Shown here: in pieces, positions 45,640 through 53,008 of the stretch
Layout of the letters: each line of letters starts with the position of its first letter
How positions within the stretch are numbered: the first letter of the stretch is position 1
DNA from: a virus
Length of the DNA stretch: 64,000 nt
Direction: 5' to 3' (one strand)
IMG/VR virus record: IMGVR_UViG_3300030107_006644
Span: 62,001 to 126,000 of that record
Translations under genes and position numbers: made by a program
Notes under the pieces: generated by a model
Told to the model about the DNA's origin: nothing
The model's database searches: none
The model's input: only the letters and a program-made list of their open reading frames with translations

Positions 45640-47001
45640 ATGAGCGATAAAACAAACTACAATGATGCAGAGATGTGGCCAAAGCATGAATATGATTTCC
45701 GCGCAGCCAACTCCCAAAGCACGCGAACGTTGTTTGATCAGCGCAAGAGCTATCGTGACAGGGCTCTTTATGATGGGGCACAATTGTCCTTTCACCAAGG
45801 TACGATTGACTTGCTGGCTGATGAAAAGATGACCTTCTATGGTCGCATCGATAACGACGACACGCCTAGGTACCTTAAATTTTCGCATATGAAGTCGTTC
45901 GACCTTTCGGTTCTTGAGCCCGGCGCTGGGCTCTCCGGAAAGATCCATGCGATTAATTTTGCTGTTGATGCGTTTACAGACATGGTAGCCGAACTTCGAA
46001 AAATGGTTACCGTATCGCATTGCGGACTGCAGGAAGGAGATCTCTCTCTAAAACCCAAACAAGGGAGAGTTGACAGCTACGAATCAGCACAGAGAATATT
46101 TGGAACACAAGTGTTGAGAGACTTCAACAATTATTCAACTCGCCCAACACAGGAGTTGACCGGCGCCGGTAAGCTTGATAAGATTAGAACTTTCGATGAT
46201 CTGGTTAAGCATTTTCTTGAATTTTTGGATTCGAAAAGCGGACTCTCGATGCCGGTCACACACACGGGCACCATGCTACACCCAGCCGGCTCTATACAGA
46301 TGACCGGCTTGGCGATCTTGCTAGAGGTCGACGACCAGTCGAACGATGCAAACAAAACAACGTTCTTGAATAGTGAGTTTTTCGACCTATATCGCAGATT
46401 GGCTATCAAGTACGGGTTCCTTGTTGACCGCAATTGCCCATGGCGACTGATTGCAGATATACAATCGCCGCAAATGAAAAAGTATATGGACAACTATGAG
46501 ATCACGGTAAACAACTTGTTCGATGAATGCTATATTAAAGCTTATGATTTAGATCTTGAACTTATCAAGAAGCAACTTCTTTCCTTGTGGAACACCTTGG
46601 CGACCAACTATCCAAAATATTCGTTGCGAAGCAATGGTTGCGGCTCCGGATTAGCCCATAGAGAGAGGCTTACGGCCGACGAACTCGACAAGACATACGG
46701 TGATGCTTATTGGATTCCAGTTTATGTCAAACTTAGAAACGCAGAGGCTCAGTCGAACCTGAGTAAGGTTTCGATAGCAAGGATTCAAAAACATGCAGCA
46801 GAGTTAACAAAAGCACTTGACATATCGGCCGCAATGGAGTATATTAATAGTCAGTTCCAGCGATTTTTCCTCAAACAGAGAATGGGTGGGAGAAAATTCA
46901 TGCCTTTTAACAACTTGGAAGCGGAAGAACAAAGTGACCAAGAACTCAAACGACAAATCGCTATAAGTTCCGGAGGAAATGGTGCTATTTCAGGTTATTG
47001 A
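45640..47001 (+). CDS. conserved tail-region structural protein of unknown role, 453 aa
   Basis: The protein opens with KHEYDFRAANSQSTRTLFDQ and RKSYRDRALYDGAQLSFHQG, and contains KYGFLVDRNCPWRLIADIQS (residues ~248-267) and WIPVYVKLRNAEAQ (~362-375). It resembles long structural proteins found beside the baseplate genes of marine T4-like phages, whose exact place in the virion I do not know. The start has only a weak ribosome site. Its last 23 bases overlap the DNA polymerase gene, so tail and replication modules meet without a gap. Confidence 0.55.
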   Translation: MSDKTNYNDAEMWPKHEYDFRAANSQSTRTLFDQRKSYRDRALYDGAQLSFHQGTIDLLADEKMTFYGRIDNDDTPRYLKFSHMKSFDLSVLEPGAGLSGKIHAINFAVDAFTDMVAELRKMVTVSHCGLQEGDLSLKPKQGRVDSYESAQRIFGTQVLRDFNNYSTRPTQELTGAGKLDKIRTFDDLVKHFLEFLDSKSGLSMPVTHTGTMLHPAGSIQMTGLAILLEVDDQSNDANKTTFLNSEFFDLYRRLAIKYGFLVDRNCPWRLIADIQSPQMKKYMDNYEITVNNLFDECYIKAYDLDLELIKKQLLSLWNTLATNYPKYSLRSNGCGSGLAHRERLTADELDKTYGDAYWIPVYVKLRNAEAQSNLSKVSIARIQKHAAELTKALDISAAMEYINSQFQRFFLKQRMGGRKFMPFNNLEAEEQSDQELKRQIAISSGGNGAISGY

Positions 47002-48169
47002 TAACAAAGATGAATGCTTGGGTTATTATGCTGATGATAAGATTACGATAGACCAGACGGTACCAGAGAGTCTGTTTCAAACGTGGAACTATTCTGGCAT
47101 TTTATCAGATCGCACAGATATTGAGTACGCAAAGTTGTTTTGCGGAGGCTTGAACTTGGATGAGGCATGCCCAGAAGACTATATGGACAAATGGCTGTCC
47201 ACAAACGAAAGGTTGAAGGCTTACTTTAGATCCTTTATTGAGGCGAAGGTTTCGATGGATGATAACTGCTTTTTTCAGTTAGTGCCTCATACGTTTCTGC
47301 AGCAATACTATGAGGGACGCAATAGAATTACGGAACATGTCTTCGACACGTACCAGAGGCCAGAAAACTACAGCTTCTTGGTGGAGTTGTCGAAAATGAC
47401 CACAGAAATATCTAAACAAAGGATCAACGTTGATCACGCTAGATTGGTCGAGTATATGCACACAACTGCAGGCCGAAATTTTGTCAACAAGATCAAAAGA
47501 ACAGAGCCATACTGCAAGTACAACATATTTGGCACAAAGACCGGTCGACTGTCTACTGCTAAAGATAGTTTCCCCATTCTGACGATGAATAAGTTGTTTA
47601 GGGGAATCATAAAAGCCAATAATGATTTTCTTATCGAACTCGACTTTAATGCTGCAGAGTTGCGTACTCTTTTATCGCTCTGCGGAGAAGACCAGCCGCA
47701 AGAAGACTTGCATGACTGGAATCTCAAAAAGCTATACAAGGGGAAGGGCACCAGAGAGGAGGCAAAGAAGAAGATCTTTGCTTGGCTCTACAATCCGGAC
47801 TCTGAAGCGGGAGTGGCGGATAAATTTTATGATCGCGAGTACGTAAAGATGATTTACTGGAACAAGGACAAAGTTCACACTCCGTTTCAAAGAGTGATAC
47901 CTTGCGATGAACACCACTCTATTTCCTACATCATACAAAGTACGTGTTCTGACAACACCTTAAGGCAGATGATAAAGCTATGGAAACTTCTTGAGGGGCG
48001 CAAGTCTTATGTAGCTTTCACTATGCACGATAGCGTAGTTGTTGATTTTTCGAAGGAAGACCGAGATCTTCTATATGACATCCTTATGGAATTTAGAGAA
48101 ACCGATCTGGGCGAGTATGTCATTAACGTCAAGTGTGGCGAGAACTACGGAGAAATGAGGGAACTATAA
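46979..48169 (+). CDS. compact family-A-type DNA polymerase
   Basis: Residues 180-360 carry the family A polymerase motifs: TGRLSTAKDSFPIL; motif A LDFNAAELRTLL (D222, E227); motif B TREEAKKKIFAWLY with R259, K263, F267 and Y271 at the spacing of E. coli Pol I R754, K758, F762 and Y766; and motif C FTMHDSVVVDF (H350, D351). In motif C the usual acidic residue after D is Ser, and motif B has Asn for Gly after Tyr. At 396 residues it lacks an exonuclease domain and most of the thumb. T4 itself uses family B gp43. Translation starts at ATG or GTG 46979/46982 after GGAGG. Confidence 0.82.
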   Translation: MVLFQVIDNKDECLGYYADDKITIDQTVPESLFQTWNYSGILSDRTDIEYAKLFCGGLNLDEACPEDYMDKWLSTNERLKAYFRSFIEAKVSMDDNCFFQLVPHTFLQQYYEGRNRITEHVFDTYQRPENYSFLVELSKMTTEISKQRINVDHARLVEYMHTTAGRNFVNKIKRTEPYCKYNIFGTKTGRLSTAKDSFPILTMNKLFRGIIKANNDFLIELDFNAAELRTLLSLCGEDQPQEDLHDWNLKKLYKGKGTREEAKKKIFAWLYNPDSEAGVADKFYDREYVKMIYWNKDKVHTPFQRVIPCDEHHSISYIIQSTCSDNTLRQMIKLWKLLEGRKSYVAFTMHDSVVVDFSKEDRDLLYDILMEFRETDLGEYVINVKCGENYGEMREL

Positions 48170-49023
48170 TGAATCTAATAGCACTAGGAGATACAGCAAC
48201 TAAAATAGCGGAGGCCTTTTTACAATACCCTCAGTACAAGGTGCGCACAATTAGTTCGTCGCAGAATACCAAGACGCCCCATTATAAGTTGTCTAGTTTT
48301 TCAACACCGGAAGAGTATGAGGAGCGTTGCCCCATGCAAGAGATAGGATTCTTTCTTGGAAACGTTGAAGCTGAAACAATCTTTGTTACATGCGGTGCAG
48401 ATTATGAGTCTGCGTGCTCTTTGCGTATCCTTGAGCAGGTGACCAAGGGATCCTCTGTAAAGGTTTTATATATTGAACCAGAGGTAGAGACTTTGCAGGA
48501 TACTGCAATCTTATTAGAGAGAAGTGTCCGGTCGGTTCTGCAGGAGTATGCTCGTTCCGGAGTGTTCAGTGAAATAGTGCTTGTCTCTGTGCCTCAAGCC
48601 CGCTTAGTACTCGGAGATGTGTCGATCTTGGAGTACGAACAAAAGCTAAATGAATTGGTGGCATCCACGATTCACATGATAAACGTTTTTAGGCATTCGG
48701 ATCCGATATACAATAGCCAACTTAAACATAAGGATGTTTCAAGGATCTCTACTATTGGCATGGCCTCGCTTAAAAATAATGAAGAAAGTTTGCTTTACCC
48801 CCTTGACAACGTGAAGGAAAAGAGATATATTTATTCTATATCCAAAGATTCGTTGGAGAACGACAACAAGCTTATGAGCAAGATAACAGAGCAGGTCAAA
48901 AATTCTGCAGAAAAAGATAAAATAAAAGCTGGATTTGAGGTATACTCATCAGAGTACGATGACAATTATGTGTACGTGGTAGCGCGTACATCTTTTATAC
49001 AAGAACAGTGGGAGAAAGCATGA
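48169..49023 (+). CDS. divergent FtsZ/tubulin-like protein
   Basis: The start overlaps the polymerase stop (TAATG). The 284-residue protein follows the FtsZ fold order: an N-terminal strand and loop (MNLIALGDTATKIAEAF), a VTCGADYESACS segment at residues 73-84 where FtsZ has its GGGTGTG loop, KVLYIEPEVETLQDTA, a long central helix (ERSVRSVLQEYARSG), and a C-terminal domain with DVSRISTIGMASL and a final YVYVVARTSF strand. The glycine-rich GTP loop is degenerate, so GTP binding is doubtful. The fold is inferred from motif order and not tested. It is made next to DNA polymerase, so it may organise replication or DNA position. Confidence 0.55.
   Translation: MNLIALGDTATKIAEAFLQYPQYKVRTISSSQNTKTPHYKLSSFSTPEEYEERCPMQEIGFFLGNVEAETIFVTCGADYESACSLRILEQVTKGSSVKVLYIEPEVETLQDTAILLERSVRSVLQEYARSGVFSEIVLVSVPQARLVLGDVSILEYEQKLNELVASTIHMINVFRHSDPIYNSQLKHKDVSRISTIGMASLKNNEESLLYPLDNVKEKRYIYSISKDSLENDNKLMSKITEQVKNSAEKDKIKAGFEVYSSEYDDNYVYVVARTSFIQEQWEKA
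48803..48831 (+). promoter_or_regulatory. sigma70-type promoter inside the FtsZ-like gene
   Basis: TTGACA (48803-48808), 17 bases, then TATATT (48826-48831). It shares TTGACAAC and GATATATTTAT with the promoter at 49553. It is placed to serve the two small genes from 49020 about 190 bases downstream. Confidence 0.65.
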
Positions 49024-49274
49024 AAACATACACCGGCGTTTTTATAAAGAAGAACGGTGAAGAAAGAGAGATGAACTTCGTTAAGGTAGAAGACCTGCCA
49101 AGCGAGTTCTTGGAAACCAAGATTACTGGCAAGCGAAAGAAGGTCAACTTGTCGGAAGGTTTGGAGTTGGTTTGGGATCTGGAACATTCTGAGTTTCGAA
49201 TCTTTAACTGGAACACAGTAAGGGGGAATGTAGTTGAAAAAGATCTGGAAAACGATACAAGATTCTTGGTTTAG
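49020..49274 (+). CDS. small SH3-barrel-like protein
   Basis: ATG 49020 overlaps the previous stop (ATGA) behind GTGGGAGAAAGC. The 84-residue protein (YTGVFIKKNGEEREMNFVKV, DLPSEFLETKITG, SEGLELVWDLEHSEFRIFNW) has the strand pattern of small phage proteins described as SH3 beta-barrels with a conserved W-D and FNWNTV end. Function unknown; it may bind nucleic acid or protein. Confidence 0.6.
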   Translation: MKTYTGVFIKKNGEEREMNFVKVEDLPSEFLETKITGKRKKVNLSEGLELVWDLEHSEFRIFNWNTVRGNVVEKDLENDTRFLV

Positions 49275-49563
49275 TCTTTGCTTTAAGATTGCATGGCTCA
49301 ACTGGACGAAGATACTAAAGGTATTGCTCGCCATCGTTCTTACGCTGGCGCTAGTTGCTGCTCTGTACTTTGGGTTCGACCAAACTTATAAGACAGGTTT
49401 TGATCGTGGCAGATCCGCAGGCCAGTGTGAGGTAGCTTGTGCTACATTCGGCGTCAGCTATGGTCAGGTCACGGATGAGGGAGACTGTTGGTGCAAGATT
49501 GCAGACGGAAATTATTGGTATCTTCCTTTATCAGAAAAGTTTGAAAAAGAGCTTGACAACTAA
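49234..49563 (+). CDS. small membrane protein with Cys-rich periplasmic end
   Basis: The start is TTG 49234 behind AAGGGGGAATGTAG, inside the end of the previous gene. The 109-residue protein has a basic, Trp-rich N-terminus, one transmembrane helix at residues ~27-46 (VLLAIVLTLALVAALYFGF), and a periplasmic part with four cysteines (CEVACATFG, DCWCK) that may form disulfides. Such small single-pass proteins may affect the host envelope or superinfection. No family is recognised. Confidence 0.6.
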   Translation: MKKIWKTIQDSWFSLCFKIAWLNWTKILKVLLAIVLTLALVAALYFGFDQTYKTGFDRGRSAGQCEVACATFGVSYGQVTDEGDCWCKIADGNYWYLPLSEKFEKELDN

Positions 49564-49581
49564 ACCAAAGTAGGATATATT
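49553..49581 (+). promoter_or_regulatory. sigma70-type promoter of the gp32 gene
   Basis: TTGACA (49553-49558) and TATATT (49576-49581) with a 17-base spacer, a near-perfect consensus. It lies 80 bases before the ssDNA-binding protein gene and overlaps the end of the previous gene. Confidence 0.85.
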
Positions 49582-49587
49582 TATAGA

Positions 49588-49661
49588 CAGTAGAGCGAAA
49601 TATTTGTCGTTCTAACTTTAGGCTAAACAGCCACAACCATTAAAACAAGGAGAAAATAATA
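49588..49661 (+). promoter_or_regulatory. leader of the gp32 gene
   Basis: The predicted mRNA has about 74 bases before the gp32 start, with an AAGGAGAAAA ribosome site. In T4 the gp32 leader has a pseudoknot for autoregulation. I see an AT-rich GCGAAATATTTGTCG segment but no convincing pseudoknot. Confidence 0.3.
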
Positions 49662-50438
49662 ATGGCAATTGACATGAAGAAAATTCGAGCCCGCAAGGTG
49701 GCTCTTGAGAGTCGAGGAGGGGGGTCGTCTAACTTTTGGCGTCCGCAAGATGGCGAACAGACAATTCGTATCGTCCCGACTGCGGACGGAGATCCTTTTA
49801 AGGATTATTGGTTCCACTATAATGTTGGAAACAACTCGGGCTTTTTGAGTCCCAAGAAGAACTACGGAGAAGACGATCCTCTTGATGCGTTTGTCCGTAA
49901 GCTTTTCAATGAGGGCACGGAGGACAGCGTGAAGATGGCCAAGAGTCTTATGGCTCGCCAACGTTTCTTTGCTCCCGTTATTGTGCGGGGTGAGGAAGAT
50001 AAAGGTGTGCGAGTCTGGGGATTCGGCAAGACTGTGTACGAGCAGTTGATTAATCTCGTACTAAACCCAGAGTATGGAGACATCACAGATTCGGATACGG
50101 GTACGGATTTGGTTCTCCATTATGGCAAGCCCCCGGGCGCGTCATTTCCACTCACCAAGATCACTCCCCGGCGCCGCCCAAGTGTGTTATGCGATGAGGC
50201 CGTAGGAGGATCCGCTCGGTGTGCTGAGCTGTTGGAAAATATTCCAGACTTTACCAATCTGTTTGAGCGTAAGACTCCTGCAGAGGTCGGTGGATTGCTG
50301 GATGCTTTCCTGCTCGGGGATGACGGTGCGGAGGAAAACTCCACTGAGACCACTAAGTATGGTGGTACCACGGAGACTACTCCCCCGACTACGACGAGTA
50401 GCGTAGATCGTGCGTTCGATGAGCTAATGAGCGTTTAG
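49662..50438 (+). CDS. 32: single-stranded DNA-binding protein (gp32-like)
   Basis: This protein coats single-stranded DNA in replication, recombination and repair. The 258-residue product has a basic N-terminus (MKKIRARKVALE) for cooperative binding, then SNFWRPQDGEQTIRIVPTAD, FHYNVGNNSGFLSPKKNYG and MARQRFFAPVIVRGEED, the gp32 core pattern. The T4 zinc-binding residues are not evident. After residue ~218 comes an acidic, Thr-rich linker ending VDRAFDELMSV, the partner-binding tail. It has its own strong promoter and terminator, as expected for a protein made in large amounts. Confidence 0.88.
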   Translation: MAIDMKKIRARKVALESRGGGSSNFWRPQDGEQTIRIVPTADGDPFKDYWFHYNVGNNSGFLSPKKNYGEDDPLDAFVRKLFNEGTEDSVKMAKSLMARQRFFAPVIVRGEEDKGVRVWGFGKTVYEQLINLVLNPEYGDITDSDTGTDLVLHYGKPPGASFPLTKITPRRRPSVLCDEAVGGSARCAELLENIPDFTNLFERKTPAEVGGLLDAFLLGDDGAEENSTETTKYGGTTETTPPTTTSSVDRAFDELMSV

Positions 50439-50455
50439 GGCTGCTGTCCCACAGG

Positions 50456-50489
50456 GAGGCACAGGGTTATCAGGTGCCTCACTTTTTTT
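50456..50489 (+). terminator. Rho-independent terminator after the gp32 gene
   Basis: GAGGCAC (50456-50462) pairs with GTGCCTC (50474-50480), followed by ACTTTTTTT. A strong T-run makes this convincing. It separates gp32 from uvsX. Confidence 0.88.
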
Positions 50490-50505
50490 AACCAAAGAGG
50501 AATGA

Positions 50506-51618
50506 ATGGCTAGGACCAAAAATAAGGCCGGCAAACTTTCCATTGCCGATATGCGCTCGCTGATTAACAAGAAGGCGGGCCAAGTTGTAGCCCACAACTT
50601 AAACGAGGAGAATCCAACCGAAGTTGTTGACTGGATTCCGACTGGCTCTCGCTGGCTGGACTCCATTACATGTCGCGGCAGACTGGCTGGGATTCCCGTG
50701 GGTAAAATTGCTGAAATCGCAGGACTAGAAGCTACTGGTAAATCATATATGGCTGCACAAGTGGCGGCCAACGCACAGAAGATGGGTATTGACGTGGTGT
50801 ATTTTGATAGCGAGTCCGCTATTGACCCGTCGTTCCTTGAGCGCGCCGGCTGTAAACTAGATGAACTACTATATGTGCAGGCTTCTTCTGTAGAATTCGT
50901 ATTGGAAACCATTGAAGAACTGTTGGGCTCCAATGATAATCGCATGCTGTTTGTATGGGATTCGTTAGCCCTGACCCCATCGGTTTCCGATGTTGAGGGA
51001 GACTTCAACCCTCTCTCGTCCATGGCGGTTAAAGCCCGCATCTTGGCTAAGGGAATGTCTAAGCTCACAGTACCGATTGCGAACTCTCAGAGCACGTTCC
51101 TTGTACTCAACCAGCTTAAGACTAACATTACTCGTTCTCCATCTGAAGCTATGACAACGCCCTATATGACGCCGGGAGGAAAGGCTATGATTTATGCATA
51201 CTCCCTTCGAATCTGGCTCACCGGCCGAAAGGCCAAGGCTAGTTTCATTGTCGATGACAATGGTTATCGAATAGGTTCAGAGGTCAAGGTCAAACTAGAG
51301 AAATCGCGGTTTGGAACGCAAGGAAGGCAGTGCAACTTTAAGATCCTGTGGGGCGATGAAATCGGAGTACAGGATGAGGAGTCATGGTTCGATGCAATTG
51401 CAGGATCGTCCAGACTGCAGCGTTCGGGTGCATGGTATACCCTGTTGGACAAGGATGGCAAGCCTCTTGGCAGCAAATTCCAAGCAACCAAGTGGACGGA
51501 GAGGCTTCAGGATGAAACGTTTCGCAAGACCGTGCTGGATATTATGGACGAAGAGGTGATCTTAAAGTTCGATCAGAGAGTTGGGCCTGCAGAAGAATTT
51601 TACGGAGACGTTGAATAA
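50506..51618 (+). CDS. uvsX: RecA-like recombinase (UvsX)
   Basis: UvsX forms filaments on single-stranded DNA and exchanges strands. The 370-residue protein shows Walker A GLEATGKS (residues 73-80), YFDSESAIDPSF (99-110), Walker B RMLFVWDSLALT (146-157), and the loop region FLVLNQLKTNI then TPGGKAMIYAYSLRIWL, as in T4 UvsX (391 aa) and RecA. ATG 50506 is used; ATG 50502 is in another frame. A hairpin follows the stop. Confidence 0.93.
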   Translation: MARTKNKAGKLSIADMRSLINKKAGQVVAHNLNEENPTEVVDWIPTGSRWLDSITCRGRLAGIPVGKIAEIAGLEATGKSYMAAQVAANAQKMGIDVVYFDSESAIDPSFLERAGCKLDELLYVQASSVEFVLETIEELLGSNDNRMLFVWDSLALTPSVSDVEGDFNPLSSMAVKARILAKGMSKLTVPIANSQSTFLVLNQLKTNITRSPSEAMTTPYMTPGGKAMIYAYSLRIWLTGRKAKASFIVDDNGYRIGSEVKVKLEKSRFGTQGRQCNFKILWGDEIGVQDEESWFDAIAGSSRLQRSGAWYTLLDKDGKPLGSKFQATKWTERLQDETFRKTVLDIMDEEVILKFDQRVGPAEEFYGDVE

Positions 51619-51622
51619 ACCT

Positions 51623-51652
51623 GCTTCTTATTCGTCTAATATTATAAGAAGC
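51623..51652 (+). other. hairpin between uvsX and the His-rich gene
   Basis: GCTTCTTAT and ATAAGAAGC form a perfect 9-pair stem with a 12-base loop. No T-run follows, so termination is uncertain; it may protect the uvsX message or slow the polymerase. Confidence 0.5.
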
Positions 51653-51669
51653 ACCAAAGGAGAACCAAA

Positions 51670-51969
51670 ATGACTTCGTTACTAGCAAGCCTGCTGTTAT
51701 CTACATCAATAAATATAGCCGAGGCTCATCCAAATCGCCACAGGCATCACGCACATCGGCCACACCGGCCCGCTGTACATCGCCCGGTCCAGACCGCCCC
51801 GGTTAGGCCACCTCGTGCAGCAGTCAATCATCGTGTCACGCAACGTCATGGCCATTGGGTATATCCTCACAGTAACCCAGCCTTTATTTGGCGCTACACT
51901 CCCGGCCACTACACTCGCCGAGGAGCTTGGGTACCCGGGCACTGGCGCGTTGTGATTCGATTGCGTTAA
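51670..51969 (+). CDS. exported His/Arg/Pro-rich protein
   Basis: The start follows AAAGGAGAACCAAA. A signal peptide (MTSLLASLLLSTSINIAEA) is followed by a His-rich stretch (HPNRHRHHAHRPHRPAVH), then GHWVYPHSNPAFIWRY, TPGHYTRRGAWVPGHWRVV. The WVPGHW type of repeat occurs in small periplasmic or outer-membrane proteins of proteobacteria. A metal- or surface-binding role in the periplasm is possible. It is a rare type of gene between uvsX and a nuclease, and may be of host origin. Function unknown. Confidence 0.6.
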   Translation: MTSLLASLLLSTSINIAEAHPNRHRHHAHRPHRPAVHRPVQTAPVRPPRAAVNHRVTQRHGHWVYPHSNPAFIWRYTPGHYTRRGAWVPGHWRVVIRLR

Positions 51970-51977
51970 AAAACCAC

Positions 51978-52006
51978 TTGACTTTAGGGCCTCTACATGC
52001 TATTGT
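51978..52006 (+). promoter_or_regulatory. sigma70-type promoter of the exonuclease/RNase H gene
   Basis: TTGACT (51978-51983), 17-base spacer, TATTGT (52001-52006). The predicted start leaves a leader of ~16 bases with GGAGG. Confidence 0.75.
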
Positions 52007-52028
52007 ATAGTGTGTGGAGGTTTTTATT

Positions 52029-52988
52029 ATGAAAAGAGTACTGATTATCGATGCCCTTAATATGTATTTTAGGGCTTACATTGTAGATCCAAGTTTGTCG
52101 ACTAACGGACAGCCGATTGGCGGCGTCAAGGGTTTTCTCAAGATACTGCAGAAGCAGATTAGAGAAAGCAAGCCCGATGAGGTTGTCATCTGCTGGGATG
52201 GCGAAGGTGGAAGCCAACGTCGGAAGAGTCAAGACAAGGGTTACAAGCAGGGTCGCAAACCAATTCGTCTCAACCGGGACATACGCAACTTGTCCGAGGT
52301 TGAAGAAATGGAAAACAAGGTTTGGCAGCAAACACAATTGTTTGAATACTTAAACCAACTACCAGTGATCCAAACAATGCTTCCAGCGGTTGAGGCCGAC
52401 GATGTTATCTCGTTTGTGACCCAATACCACAAGTATGATGACTGGCAAAAGGTTATTGTCTCCTCAGATAAGGATTTCTTTCAGCTTTGCGATGAGCACA
52501 CCGTATTATATCGGCCCATCCAGAAGCAGGTGCTAAATTCGAAGAGGATTACGGAGGATTTTGGCATCCATCCAGTTAATTTTGCTTTGGCTAGAGCTAT
52601 TGTGGGTGATCGTAGCGACAACCTTCCCGGCATTGCAGGTATTGGCTTGTCTACCGTTTCTAAACGCTTGCCGTTTTTAATTGAGGGCAAGTCCTACACT
52701 ATTGATGAGGTTATAGAGTACTGCGAGAACACTGATGCTAAAATTAAAGCTTATGGGACAATTGTAGAGCAACGAGAAGTGATCGAACACAACTATAAGA
52801 TGATGCAACTGTATGCTCCGTCGATTAGCGTGCAAGGCAAGCAAAAAGTGCGCCACGCTCTCGATAACTTTGTTCCAGAACTTAACCAGACTGAGTTCAA
52901 GAAGATGATGGTTAACGATGGCTTCGGAGTGGTCGACTTCTCAGATTTATTTGCATCCATGAAAAGAATTGTGGCCAACAACGCTTAG
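52029..52988 (+). CDS. rnh: 5'-3' exonuclease / RNase H (FEN family)
   Basis: T4 RNase H removes RNA primers from Okazaki fragments. The 319-residue protein has the FEN metal-binding order: VLIIDALNMYFRAY (residues 4-17), EVVICWDGEG (51-60), AVEADDVISF, VSSDKDFFQL, and VGDRSDNLPGIAGIG, the helix-hairpin-helix approach to DNA. ATG 52029 follows TGGAGGTTTTTATT; an earlier in-frame GTG at 52014 overlaps that site and is not used. Confidence 0.9.
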   Translation: MKRVLIIDALNMYFRAYIVDPSLSTNGQPIGGVKGFLKILQKQIRESKPDEVVICWDGEGGSQRRKSQDKGYKQGRKPIRLNRDIRNLSEVEEMENKVWQQTQLFEYLNQLPVIQTMLPAVEADDVISFVTQYHKYDDWQKVIVSSDKDFFQLCDEHTVLYRPIQKQVLNSKRITEDFGIHPVNFALARAIVGDRSDNLPGIAGIGLSTVSKRLPFLIEGKSYTIDEVIEYCENTDAKIKAYGTIVEQREVIEHNYKMMQLYAPSISVQGKQKVRHALDNFVPELNQTEFKKMMVNDGFGVVDFSDLFASMKRIVANNA

Positions 52989-52994
52989 AAATAA

Positions 52995-53002
52995 CTATTT
53001 AT
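52995..53002 (+). promoter_or_regulatory. CTATTTAT motif opening the 53-61 kb cassette
   Basis: The motif lies 6 bases before ATG 53009, which has no ribosome site. It matches the motif before head and tail genes, so the cassette is likely expressed late, with a leaderless or near-leaderless message. Confidence 0.55.
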
Positions 53003-53008
53003 TATGCT

